Origin: JAXMAR01 sp046350295
GTDB lineage: Bacteria > Planctomycetota > Planctomycetia > Gemmatales > Gemmataceae
NCBI GenBank assembly: GCA_046350295.1
Contig: JAXMAR010000015.1
Location: 81,299-145,298 of the forward strand
DNA length: 64,000 nt
Direction: 5' to 3'
A model generated the notes under the pieces. It had not been told where the DNA came from and did no database searches. It was given only the letters and a program-made list of their open reading frames with translations. A program made the translations under genes and the position numbers. Below, piece after piece: positions 25,843 through 34,631 of the stretch (within the stretch, counting starts at the first letter, position 1; each line of letters begins with the position of its first letter).

Positions 25843-26203
25843 GGACCTGGGTCGCTTCGCCTACGAAGGACTGGACCGCGTGCTGCACGAGAAGGCCCGC
25901 CTGGGCATCGTCACCAGCCTCGCCAGCCGGCCTCAGGGGCTCGTCTTCACCGACCTCAAGGAGCTTTGCTCCCTGACCGACGGCAACCTGAGCCGGCACC
26001 TGGCGATCCTGAGCGAAGCCGGAGTGATCGAGATACTCAAGGGCTACAAGGACAACCGGCCGCAGACGCTGTGCCGGCTGACCAAGGAGGGACGCAAGAA
26101 GTTCTTGGACTATATCGCGGTCCTTGAGAGCGTTGTGAGCGACGCGCTCACCGCGGAGAAGGAGGCGGCGGGGCCGATGCGCGAGGGGCTATCGCCGACC
26201 TAG
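25823..26203 (+). CDS. Winged-helix transcriptional regulator
   Basis: The protein has 126 residues and a winged HTH of the kind in PF13601-type regulators (related to MarR/ArsR). It has KARLGIVTSLASRPQGLVFTD, then the recognition helix in LTDGNLSRHLAILSEAG and the wing VIEILKGYKDNRPQTLCRLT. It overlaps the upstream membrane-protein gene by 20 bases, so both are one transcription and translation unit. I infer autoregulation. No effector-binding domain is visible beyond the helix at the C-terminus (VLESVVSDALTAEKE). Confidence 0.86.
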   Translation: MSKKRDKDLGRFAYEGLDRVLHEKARLGIVTSLASRPQGLVFTDLKELCSLTDGNLSRHLAILSEAGVIEILKGYKDNRPQTLCRLTKEGRKKFLDYIAVLESVVSDALTAEKEAAGPMREGLSPT

Positions 26204-26263
26204 GCGAACGTTTTTTTGGGCCGGAAACTCTACGCGCCAAAGCTATTGGCTTTGAAAAGGAGA

Positions 26264-26506
26264 ATGAGCGATCTCGACTTTGCCCTGTTTCGGTACTTGA
26301 CGGGTGCGGCGGCGCTTTCGGGCGTGGTTCTCCTCGTCATCCGTCAGTGGCGAAGAGGGTTTTGGGAAAACGAAGATGGAGCCCCAGCCCCTCACGGGCG
26401 GTTAGTCGCGGCGCTTTGGTGGCTGTTCTATTTCGTGTTTTTCAGCGCCTTGGTTCTGTCGGTTTGCTTGGGGGCCTGCTTGTTTGGGGGGTGGCCGGGA
26501 TTCTAG
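26264..26506 (+). CDS. Small two-helix membrane protein, unknown function
   Basis: The protein has 80 residues. One hydrophobic helix lies near residues 10-28 (YLTGAAALSGVVLLVI) and a second near 50-75 (LWWLFYFVFFSALVLSVCLG), joined by a short charged loop. The start at 26264 follows AAGGAG closely. It has no recognisable family and is not clearly linked to its neighbours. Confidence 0.6.
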   Translation: MSDLDFALFRYLTGAAALSGVVLLVIRQWRRGFWENEDGAPAPHGRLVAALWWLFYFVFFSALVLSVCLGACLFGGWPGF

Positions 26507-26631
26507 GCAACGGGAGACACGTTGCTGTGACTTTGCCGGTGCGCGGTCAATTGCTTCGTCCTGTCCGTCGTTAAGGTGCGTCCGATCGGCCGGTTGATGA
26601 ATCGGGCCTGGTTTTGAAGCGGGAGCTTTTC

Positions 26632-28107
26632 ATGCGTATTCTCATGGCCGACGTTCTGGGCATGTGCTTCGGCGTTCGCGACGCTCTCTCCCTCATCGAG
26701 AACGTCGCACAGCCTGAGCGCGTCACCATTCACGGCGAGTTGGTCCACAACGAGAAGGTGCTCGATCGACTGGCACAGCGTGGGTTTCACCAGGCGGAGG
26801 AGAAGGGCCGGCGCTCGTTGCCGCTGACGGAGACGGTGCTCATCACGGCGCATGGCATCAGCGACCGGGAGCGGCGGCGGCTGACGGAAGCGGGGAAGGA
26901 ATTGATCGACTCGACCTGTCCGCTCGTGCGCCGCGCGCATGACGCGGCGCAGAAGCTGCGGCGCGACGGCTATTTCGTCCTCGTGATCGGCAAGCGCGGC
27001 CATGTCGAGGTGCAGGGCATCATCGAGGACCTCGAGGCGTTCGAGGTGATTGAGGCGGTCGACGAGGTCCGCTGCTATCACCGGCCGCGCCTGGGGGTGA
27101 TGTGCCAGACGACGACCACCGTCAAGCACGCCCAGGCCGTCCTCGCCGCGATCCGCGCCTGCAATCCGGGTTCCGAGGTGCGCTTCGCCGACACGATCTG
27201 CCATCCGACCAAGGACCATCAGCAGGCGCTCGAGGACTTGCTGGACGAGGTCGACGCCCTGGTCGTCGTCGGCGGCCGGAAGTCGAACAACACCCGGCAA
27301 CTGGCCCAGCGCTGCCGGGAGCGCGGCAAGACGGCGTACCACGTGCAGGACGCGCGTGATCTGCGGGCGGAGTGGTTCGACGGCGTCGACACCGTCGGGC
27401 TGACGGCGGGGACATCGACCCTGGACGAGACCATCGAGGAAGTGCGGCACGCGTTGCTACGGATGGCCAAGCACGATCTGCTGGCCACGGCACTCGACGG
27501 TGAGCGCGGAGCTACAATTGCTGCGATGGCCGACGATCAATTGCATTTGCCGCCGTTCCCACCGCTGGACTGGGACGAGTACGTGTGGACGGGCGAAGTC
27601 GTCCTGTCCACCTGGGCCGGCTTTCAGGCCCGCTCCGGCCCCCATGCCCGGCTTTGCTCGACGGTACCTTCAGGCGGGCTGGTGCGCCTCGTCGTTAACT
27701 CGGAAGACGCCGAGGAACGCGCCCCGCCCACCGCCGCGCAGACGGCGGCCTTCCAGTGGCTGCTCGACCGGGAGCTGCCCATCTCCAAACGCGTGCTCGA
27801 CGCTCTCTTTCTGGTCTATCCCAAGATGAAGGAGCGTTTCAGGAAAAAGCGCAAGCGGATGCCGGAGCTGGCCCGGCCGGATGATCTCAAGGCGCTCCTG
27901 GGGTTGGCGACGCTCCACCTGCTCGAAATCGAACGCGCCGGCTTCGCTTACCTCGGCTTCGAATTCGGCTGCTCCTGGGACGAGCAGCGCGGCTTGGGCC
28001 TCATGCTGCACAAGGACCGCATCATCGGCGTCGGCGAGGCGCGACTCGCGTCTCTCGAATGGCTCGCGGAGGAGGACGCGGAACGCGAGCCGGACGAGGG
28101 ATGGTGA
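26632..28107 (+). CDS. ispH: 4-hydroxy-3-methylbut-2-enyl diphosphate reductase (IspH) joined in frame to a DUF6985-like domain
   Basis: Residues 1-290 are a complete IspH, the last enzyme of the MEP isoprenoid pathway. The three iron-sulfur ligands are Cys12 (MADVLGMCFGV), Cys96 (DSTCPLVRRAH) and Cys190 (DTICHPTKDH), with KSNNTRQLA and AGTSTLDETI. Residues 299-491, from MADDQLHLPPFPPLDWDEY on, form a second region that resembles DUF6985 and begins with its own methionine. A -10-like TACAAT lies seven bases before that ATG (27526). I think these are two genes whose boundary was lost, through a one-base indel or a real fusion. The ATG at 26632 follows GGGAG. IspH itself is certain; the fusion is not. 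Confidence 0.9.
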   Translation: MRILMADVLGMCFGVRDALSLIENVAQPERVTIHGELVHNEKVLDRLAQRGFHQAEEKGRRSLPLTETVLITAHGISDRERRRLTEAGKELIDSTCPLVRRAHDAAQKLRRDGYFVLVIGKRGHVEVQGIIEDLEAFEVIEAVDEVRCYHRPRLGVMCQTTTTVKHAQAVLAAIRACNPGSEVRFADTICHPTKDHQQALEDLLDEVDALVVVGGRKSNNTRQLAQRCRERGKTAYHVQDARDLRAEWFDGVDTVGLTAGTSTLDETIEEVRHALLRMAKHDLLATALDGERGATIAAMADDQLHLPPFPPLDWDEYVWTGEVVLSTWAGFQARSGPHARLCSTVPSGGLVRLVVNSEDAEERAPPTAAQTAAFQWLLDRELPISKRVLDALFLVYPKMKERFRKKRKRMPELARPDDLKALLGLATLHLLEIERAGFAYLGFEFGCSWDEQRGLGLMLHKDRIIGVGEARLASLEWLAEEDAEREPDEGW

Positions 28108-28120
28108 TACGAGGCGCGTT

Positions 28121-28744
28121 TCAAGTGTCCATGTCGTAGGCTTTGCGCAGCCACCTCTTTACTTCATTGTCGATATCACTTAACGCCGTGATCGCGATGC
28201 GATGGGTGATGCGATCCTTCTTCTTGAGGCCGCCGGTGTCCAGAAGGCGTTTGGTGAAAGGCGTGTCCTTCAGGGCGAAACCGAGGTCGACGCGTGTATT
28301 GGTTGCGGGCTTGATCTGGGCAAAGACGTGGTTGCGGTAAAAGGGGACGATGGTCTGACACGGGCAGGCCTTCACGTCCGGAGCCATGCCCAGGCCGAGT
28401 TCGAGTAACGCTTCGTAGATCGGGCGCAGACCGGCCCGTTTCCCCTCGAACATCGCGTCGACATAGCGCTCCGCGGCCTGCAAGTAGAGATCGGGATCCG
28501 AATCCTCTTCCCCCTTGCCGACCGAGCGCTCGGCGAGCCACCAGGCCGAGTTCGTTCCCATGCCGTGCTCGGCCTTGAGCCAGTCGCGCCGGGCGGCTTC
28601 GTCGGCCGGGCCCTCTTTCTCGATGAAGGCGAGCCATTGCTCGAACGACTTGCCCGTCTTGGCGGGCAGTTCAGCGATCCACTTCTGCACCATGACGACG
28701 CCGGGATGGACGCTGTAGCGAGAGGTGTTTTTCTTCTTGGACAT
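28121..28744 (-). CDS. DUF4287/DUF5655 domain protein
   Basis: The protein has 207 residues. The N-terminal part (SFEQWLAFIEKEG, ARRDWLKAEHGMGTNSAWWL) fits DUF4287, and the C-terminal part (YRNHVFAQIKPATNTRVDLG, LKKKDRITHRIAI, NEVKRWLRKAY) fits DUF5655. The two domains often occur together in short soluble bacterial proteins whose function is unknown. The frame is intact; the ATG at 28744 starts MSKKKNTSRYSVHPG. It is convergent with the ispH gene, the ends being 13 bases apart. Confidence 0.8.
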   Translation of the reverse strand: MSKKKNTSRYSVHPGVVMVQKWIAELPAKTGKSFEQWLAFIEKEGPADEAARRDWLKAEHGMGTNSAWWLAERSVGKGEEDSDPDLYLQAAERYVDAMFEGKRAGLRPIYEALLELGLGMAPDVKACPCQTIVPFYRNHVFAQIKPATNTRVDLGFALKDTPFTKRLLDTGGLKKKDRITHRIAITALSDIDNEVKRWLRKAYDMDT

Positions 28745-28756
28745 TGGACCCCCGGA

Positions 28757-29077
28757 TTACAGTCCGAGCCAATGAGGGCGAAAGGCGGCGACGACGACAA
28801 GCACAATGACGACGCCGGCCAGCGCGCAAGAAAGACCGAGCGCCGCCTTCGCCAACGAGCGTTCGCGCGAGGCGATGCCGCGCGTGCGGCGCAGGCCCGC
28901 CGCCGCCCCGAAGGCGCCGACGAGCCAGAGCACAACGCTCACGAGCGCGAGCCCGATGGCGAGCAGGACGCCGGCGCCCGGACTGCCGTCCGTTCCCGTC
29001 ATCTCGACCGTCGCGAACACCAGGATAAGAAGGACGGTCCCGATCCAGCTCAGGATGCTGCAGGCGAGGCAGGCCAT
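28757..29077 (-). CDS. Small multi-pass membrane protein, possible leaderless gene
   Basis: The protein has about 106 residues and three hydrophobic helices (ACSILSWIGTVLLILVFA, GVLLAIGLALVSVVLWLVG, LGLSCALAGVVIVLVVVAA) of a DUF4190-like layout. TATAAT ends six bases before the ATG at 29077 on this strand, so the mRNA may start at or beside the ATG. A GTG at 29107 gives a longer form but would lie upstream of that -10 element. Its function is unknown. It lies upstream of the DUF4287 gene on the same strand, 12 bases apart. Confidence 0.6.
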   Translation of the reverse strand: MACLACSILSWIGTVLLILVFATVEMTGTDGSPGAGVLLAIGLALVSVVLWLVGAFGAAAGLRRTRGIASRERSLAKAALGLSCALAGVVIVLVVVAAFRPHWLGL

Positions 29078-29150
29078 GCGGAGATTATAGAAATGCGGTT
29101 CGGGCACGCTCCTGCGCGGGGCTGTCTTTTGCCCGTTTCGCGGCGCGCGT

Positions 29151-31316
29151 TTACTTCGGCGGGATGATGTGCTTGCCGGCGACTTCGCTACGCAGCGGCA
29201 CCAGGATTTTTCCCGGCGGCAGGCCGAGGAACTGGCCGCCGTCGAAGACCATGTAATCGTTGTAACGCACGGAGGAGACGGCGTCGTCGGCGTCGAGGAC
29301 GATCGCGCCCCCCGCGGGGTCCGTGCCGGGGCCGTGAACGACGATGTCCTTGACGTGGATGGCGTCCTTCTCCGCGCCCTGGGCGTTGACGAAGTAAATC
29401 GCGCTGCGGCCGTACTCCTCGAAGCGGGCGTTTTCCATGATCAGGCCGTCGCACTTGAGCTGGACGGAAACGAGATCGCGCACCTTGGCGCCGCCGGGAA
29501 GGGAGCCGTCGAAGGTGATGCCTCGGCCGCTCAACGTGAAGCCCGCGGCGTGGGAGATGCGCAGGATCGGCTGGGTGGGATCCTTACTGTCGGACTTCCA
29601 GACCACGGTCTTGCCGGCGGGGGCGGTGATGGTGAGCTTGGCCGCGATGCGATCGCCGTCGACCAGGACGCACTCGGTCAGAACGTCATCCTGAATCTCG
29701 ATGGTTTCGCCGCGGCGGGCCTCCTCGAGGGCCGCCTTGAGCGTGGGGAAGGTCCCGAAGGACCTGGCGGCACCCTTGCGGACGATGAGGCGGTCGCGTT
29801 TCTTTTCTTCCTTCTCGTCCTCCGGCTTCTGGGGCGGAGGTCCCTGGTTCGCCAGGAAGATCACGGCGAGGACGCCGACGATGAGAACAAACGGCACGCC
29901 GAACAGCAGCACGACGAGCCAGACGCGCCGCTTCTGGTGCGTGAAGACTTCTTGCGTGAGGTTACGGCGGCCACGCTTGCTGTCGGGCGTGGTGTCGCGG
30001 GCGGTGGGGACGTGGGTATCGAGGTCTTCCCAGCGGACTTCCTCGCCCGGCGGCGCGGCGGCGACCGCGGCGGTGGGAAGCGGTTGGGCCATCGGGGGAC
30101 CGGCGCGGAGCGGCGCAGTCCCGCGCGGCGCCGAGGCGGGCGGCGTTGAAGCGGGCGGCATCCCGGGCCGGACCGGCGAGGGCGTGGCGGTGCGCACCAT
30201 GGTCTCCGGCGTCGAGTCGACGGGGACGGCGCCGACGGCGGCCGGGCTCAGGTGGGGCATCTCGTTTTCCGGAGGCGGCGCGATCGGCGTGACGATGAAG
30301 GGGGCGAGCGCCTGGGCCACCTCGCCCGGAGTCTGGTAGCGCTGGGCCGGGTCCTTGGCCATCATGCGGTTGACGACGGCGACGACGCCGGGGGCCACGT
30401 CCGGCCTGATCTCCTGGATCGGCTTGGGATGGCGCGTCTGGTGCCAGATCAATTTCTGTGCGACCGTCCCTTCGCCGAAAGGAGTCTTGGCGGTCAGCAT
30501 GAAGTAGAAGGTGGCGCCGAGGCTATAGATATCGGCCCGGATATCGACGCCATGGCTGTCGAGGGCCTGCTCCGGAGCGAGGTAGTCGGCGGTACCCAGG
30601 ACGTTCTCGTCGTACTTCTTGGTGAGGATGTCGTCCTCGTCGTTGAAGAAGCGGGCCAGGCCCATGTCGAGGACCTTCACGACGCCGGAGCGATCGACGA
30701 GGATGTTGCCCGGCTTGATGTCGCGGTGCACGAGGCTCGCCTGGCTCGCGTGCTCGAGGCCCTGCGCCGCCTGCGCCACGTAATGGCAGGCGCGGAGCAC
30801 GTTCATCGGCCCCGCCTTCTTCACGATGTCCTGCAGGCTGCTGCCGTCCACGTACTCCATGACCAGGAAATGCAGCGATTCGTCCTGGTCGATGTCGTAG
30901 GCGTGGACGATGTTGGGATGATCGAGGGCGGCGACGGCCCGCGCCTCGCGGTAGAATCGCTCCAGGGCGGAAGGATCCGCCGCCTTGGCCGTGGGCAGCA
31001 CCTTGACGGCGACCCGGCGCCGCATCAACTTGTGCTCGCACAGGTAGACGGCGCCCATGCCGCCCGAGCCGAGGCGCTCGAGCACCTTGTACTTGCCGAT
31101 GGTGAAGCGGCGCCACTTGCCCTGAAGGATCTGCTCGGCCTGGAACTGGGTGAGGAAACCGTCGCGGACGAGGATGCCGGCCATCTTGCCGGCGTCGGGA
31201 GGGATACCGCCGGCCTGCCGCAGCCGGTTGAGGTGCGGGTCGAGGCGTTTTTCATCGGAAACGCCGCTTTTCTTCACCAGGTCGAGGAACTCCTCGACAT
31301 TCGCGGGCGCGGCCAT
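29151..31316 (-). CDS. Membrane Ser/Thr protein kinase with extracytoplasmic beta-rich domain
   Basis: The protein has 721 residues. Residues 1-70 are a helical prefix (FLDLVKKSGVSDEKRLDPHL). The kinase runs from about 75 to 335: LGSGGMGAVYLCEHK, VAVKVLP, VHRDIKPGNILV, VLDMGLARFF and GTADYLAPEQAL. A Pro/Ala-rich linker follows, then one transmembrane helix (VWLVVLLFGVPFVLIVGVLA). The C-terminal region of about 210 residues looks like parallel beta-helix turns (AAKLTITAPAGKTVVW, GFTLSGRGITFDGS) on the far side of the membrane. It may sense an external ligand. DMGLA replaces the more common DFGLA. The ATG at 31316 is preceded by GAGGGAG; a TATACT lies near 31375-31380. Its targets are unknown. 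Confidence 0.9.
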   Translation of the reverse strand: MAAPANVEEFLDLVKKSGVSDEKRLDPHLNRLRQAGGIPPDAGKMAGILVRDGFLTQFQAEQILQGKWRRFTIGKYKVLERLGSGGMGAVYLCEHKLMRRRVAVKVLPTAKAADPSALERFYREARAVAALDHPNIVHAYDIDQDESLHFLVMEYVDGSSLQDIVKKAGPMNVLRACHYVAQAAQGLEHASQASLVHRDIKPGNILVDRSGVVKVLDMGLARFFNDEDDILTKKYDENVLGTADYLAPEQALDSHGVDIRADIYSLGATFYFMLTAKTPFGEGTVAQKLIWHQTRHPKPIQEIRPDVAPGVVAVVNRMMAKDPAQRYQTPGEVAQALAPFIVTPIAPPPENEMPHLSPAAVGAVPVDSTPETMVRTATPSPVRPGMPPASTPPASAPRGTAPLRAGPPMAQPLPTAAVAAAPPGEEVRWEDLDTHVPTARDTTPDSKRGRRNLTQEVFTHQKRRVWLVVLLFGVPFVLIVGVLAVIFLANQGPPPQKPEDEKEEKKRDRLIVRKGAARSFGTFPTLKAALEEARRGETIEIQDDVLTECVLVDGDRIAAKLTITAPAGKTVVWKSDSKDPTQPILRISHAAGFTLSGRGITFDGSLPGGAKVRDLVSVQLKCDGLIMENARFEEYGRSAIYFVNAQGAEKDAIHVKDIVVHGPGTDPAGGAIVLDADDAVSSVRYNDYMVFDGGQFLGLPPGKILVPLRSEVAGKHIIPPK

Positions 31317-31558
31317 CAACTCCCTCGCCGATATGCGCGGACCATCGGTAACGGTCGGGCGATCCGCCTCCGGTAGTATACGTCACGCCGGAGAACGCTA
31401 CCGGGAAAAATTCGTGCGCACTCGCCGCGCCGCCGCCCGGTCGCGTCCGTCAGAAACGATCCCGGCGGAAATCGGAGAAACTGTTGGCTTTTGCCGCAGC
31501 GGAGGGTACAACCCAGGAAGCCTTTCCTCTCCCCGCATCCTCTCCCCGCGAGGCTGTC

Positions 31559-32479
31559 ATGCTCATCCACTTCCCGTGCCCGTCGTGTCACGACCAGATC
31601 CGCGTCAGTGAGCATCTCTCCGGCCTGAGCCACCCGTGTCCCGTCTGCCGCGCCAGCGTCCTTGTGCCGGCCGGCTCCGTCGGCGAGTGGGCGCCGGAAC
31701 CGGAGCGGCTGCCGGATGTCTACGAGGCGCCGACCAGCCGCGTCAACTACGACTATCATCCCGGCGCGGACGAGCCGATCTGGAACCGGACACGCGTCGC
31801 GCTGGGCTTCGAGCTTGCCCTCGCGGCCACGGCGCTTCTCTGGCAAATCCTCCTGGCGATCTTTCAGGGATTTGCCCTCCTGATCCTCCTCGGCGCTCTT
31901 CGGCCGGCTCCCTGAGTGGGCTCGGTTCTGAGCTACTCGTCGATCGCGCTCGTCGGCGCCGGCATCCTCGCGCTCCTTCTGGCGCTTGGGAGTCGCTCGT
32001 TACTGATGGGCATTCCGCGCGATTCCGGCGCCCGGGGCCTGGCGCTTGCCTCGGGTCTCCTGTCGATCCTGGGTGTCGCCGCATGCGCCGTGCTGTTTTT
32101 TCTGGTGCTGCGCCAGAACTCGCCGCTGGGAGAGGCGGACGTTCCCGGCTGGCTCCTTCTTCTCAGCGCGCTCGTGGGCCTCGCGGCGCAGATCACCTAC
32201 TTGCTCTGCCTGCGCCGCATCGCCCTGCGCTTTTTCAACGCCGATCTCGCCGGCCGTATCGTCGCGCTGCTGCTATTCACAGTCCTCGCGGTCGGCCTTG
32301 CCATCGGCTTGCGCATCGCTCTTCTGAGCTTCGGCCTCGATGCGGCCAGGGTCGGCAGCGTACACATCGTCATGTCGCTGCTGGTCCTCGTCTATCTCGG
32401 GGACACCCTGCTCGGCCTGATCGGCGCCGTCTGGCACCTGCGCATCGTGGCGAAGACGCGATCCGTCTTCATGCGCTGA
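31559..32479 (+). CDS. Zinc-ribbon multi-pass membrane protein interrupted by an in-frame TGA
   Basis: The N-terminal part (from 31559) has a zinc ribbon, FPCPSCHDQI then HPCPVCRASV, and one hydrophobic helix ending LLILLGALRPAP. The frame then hits TGA at 31913-31915 and continues in the same frame for 188 codons, with GSVLSYSSIALVGAGILALL and several further helices to the stop at 32477-32479. Together they match the architecture of a single planctomycete zinc-ribbon membrane protein of about 305 residues. Either the TGA is a nonsense change or sequencing error, or two compensating indels lie next to it. The downstream part alone could start at the GTG at 31916, but it has no ribosome site. 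Confidence 0.62.
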
Positions 32480-32489
32480 GGCGCTGAGG

Positions 32490-32935
32490 TCAGACGGTTG
32501 CAGGATCGACTACCGTTACTCCGCGTCCGAAGGAGGCCATGCGGAGGAAGTGGGCTACGTTGAACGTAAGGTGGGTTGTTGCGTGCGCGTGGCAAACGGC
32601 GACGAGGCGAGCGTCGTGGACTTGTTTGCCGATGATTCCGAGGGCGGCCACCAGCGCTTTCCATGCGGTGTAGATGTCCGGCGTGTCCGGGAGTAAAGGG
32701 ACCTGTGTCTCGAAGGTCGCCGCATGCGTTTCGGCGTGCACGATTGAAAGGCCGGCGCCGTTTGCCGCCTTGGGCCGGGTGGCCACGTTGCGGAACTCGA
32801 TCAGGACCTGTGGCGTAATGTGGAGGGTTTCATTACGCCGATGCAAAACCAACACGGCCTGCGTCGCCACGGGATGCTGCACGTCCGTGGTGTTGGCCAG
32901 TCGCACGAGAACGCTTTATCGAGGAGGAAGGCCAT
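32490..32935 (-). pseudogene. PIN-domain (VapC-like) toxin with a frameshift at its N-terminus
   Basis: Starting at the ATG at 32935, the protein reads MAFLLD, then the frame breaks by one missing base. Restoring it gives a normal PIN start: first catalytic Asp, then VLVRLANTTDVQHP. The rest is intact: the second acidic site in QVLIEFRNVA, and DARLVAVCHAHATTHLTFNVAHF near the end with its conserved Asp. PIN toxins are Mg-dependent RNases held inactive by their antitoxin. The gene overlaps or abuts the antitoxin stop, as usual for vapBC. The total length leaves a remainder of two, which fits one missing base. Confidence 0.75.
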
Positions 32936-32938
32936 CAG

Positions 32939-33160
32939 TCATAGAGCCCTGCTGCTCAAAGCGGTATCGGGGAAAGAGACTCCCCAGGGCCGCGCGGCTT
33001 CGAACAGGGCGCGTTCCCATTCGTCGCGCGGCTGCGGCAGATTAGCGGCGCACATACGCTCGCGCAACACTTTGAGGACCAACTCCTCCGGGGCGATGCC
33101 GTGGCGACTGGCCTCTGCTTTCAAAGCGGCTTCGAGTGTGGGGTCGACGTTGACGACCAT
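32939..33160 (-). CDS. VapB-like antitoxin
   Basis: The protein has 73 residues. It starts MVVNVDPTLEAALKAEASRHG, a ribbon-helix-helix-like or VapB-type DNA-binding region, followed by a hydrophobic toxin-binding tail (WERALFEAARPWGVSF). GGAGG lies at a normal distance before the ATG at 33160; in-frame upstream starts lack such a site. Its stop codon sits directly before the PIN toxin gene, so the pair forms one operon, probably autoregulated. Confidence 0.75.
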   Translation of the reverse strand: MVVNVDPTLEAALKAEASRHGIAPEELVLKVLRERMCAANLPQPRDEWERALFEAARPWGVSFPDTALSSRAL

Positions 33161-33461
33161 TCTTTTCCTCCGTCGTCGAATGAGCGCTTCTGTGAGCGCA
33201 CAGCCAATGCCATGATCTGCGATCGCGTTAGCGCTTCCCCCTGGCTCCTTCAAATCAGACCGCTAGCGGCGTTCCATTTCCTGTCAGATGCCTCGCAAGA
33301 AGACCGAGGAAGAACGCGAGCGGGACCTCGTGTGTTGCAGTCAAAGTCATGATACCGTACGAGCAAGAGCCATTTGTTGTCCTTCAACATGGATAGCGTC
33401 AGAAAATGCTCCGCCCCATGCGTATTTGCATGTGCTTCTCCGTCTTGCGTATCCCCGCACT
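33161..33461. other. Gene-free stretch of about 300 bases
   Basis: I see nothing supportable here apart from the promoter region of the toxin-antitoxin pair at its left edge. Confidence 0.4.
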
Positions 33462-34599
33462 TTACCCCGTCTGCGCCCACCCGCGCGTCTCCCGGCTCCG
33501 CAGGATCGCGTCACACAACACGATCTCACGATGCCCGTCCGCGAACGTCGGAAACGATCGCGGCGCGGTCTGGGCGCCGTCGATCGCCTGGTAGATCGCC
33601 CGGAATAGTTGCTTGAAGGTGTCCGGAAAGCCTTCGTTGTGTCCGCCCGGATAGTTCGCGAATGGCCGAACGCTAGGATGCAGCAGGGCGGGATCGCGGA
33701 CGAGGAGTTCATTGGCCCGATCGCGTCGGCCGAGCCAGAGCTCGTTGGGTCGCTCGCTATCGAAAGCGAGCGCGCCTTTGGAGCCGGCGATCTCGAAGCG
33801 CAGGCAGTTCTTGCGCCCCGCGGTCACCTGCGACACCGTGCAGACGCCGCGCGCGCCGTTGGCGAGGCCGAGCAGGATCGAGCCGTAGTCCTCCGTACGG
33901 ATCGCGACCGGCTCCGTCTGGGGCGGGGCGCCCAGCTTGCTCTGAAAGGTCTCCACCGAACCCTGCGGCCGGCGCCGCACCGGGAGCATCGTCTTGAGGT
34001 CGGCGCAGACCTCGGTGACGTCGAGGCCGGTGACGTGCTGGACGAGGTCGAGCCAGTGCGTGCCGATATCGGCGACGGCGCGCAGCTCGCCGCCTTCCTC
34101 GGCCAGGACGCGCCAGTTGAAGTCGGTGTCGAAAAGGAGCCAGTCCTGGACGTAGGCGCCGCTGACGTGATAGATCTCGCCGAGCTCGCCGGAGAGGATG
34201 CGCTCGCGGATCTCCATGCAAAGGGGATAGAAGCGGCAGTTGTAGCAGACGGCGGCGATCCGGCTCGGATGGACCTGGCTCAGGCGGACTAGCTCGGCCG
34301 ATTCGATCGGGTCCATGGCGAGCGGCTTTTCGACCACGACGTGTTTGCCCGCTTCGAGCGCCTGCGCCGCCTGATCGAAGTGATGGCGGTTGGGGGAGGT
34401 GATGTGGATCGTGTCGACGCTCGCATCCTCCAGGATCTCCTGAAATGAAGCGTAGCCGCGCCGCAGGCGGAGGCTCGCGGCCGCGGCGCGGCTCTTGTCG
34501 GGGCTGGAGCCGAGGATGCCGGCGACGGGTCGGCCGAGGCGGCGCAGGGCTTCGAGGTGGACGGGGCCAATGGTGCCGGTTCCGATGAGGGCGGTGCAT
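33462..34599 (-). CDS. Gfo/Idh/MocA-family NAD(P)-dependent oxidoreductase, frame shift at the start
   Basis: The N-terminal Rossmann region reads CTALIGTGTIGPVHLEALRRL, then AAAASLRLRRGYASFQEILE, HITSPNRHHFDQAAQALEAG and VVEKPLAMDP, the last being the family lysine motif. The C-terminal half has DIGTHWLDLVQHVTG, ending around NYPGGHNEGFPDTFKQLFRA. From CTALIG onward the frame is continuous to 33462. The best start, ATG at 34599, is one base out of frame with it, so an indel lies in the first codons. Members oxidise or dehydrate sugars or cyclitols; the substrate is unknown. It follows the ceramidase-like gene by 32 bases and is likely in its operon. Confidence 0.83.
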
Positions 34600-34631
34600 C
34601 TCGGGTGACCTTGAGGTGTGCATGCGCCGGG

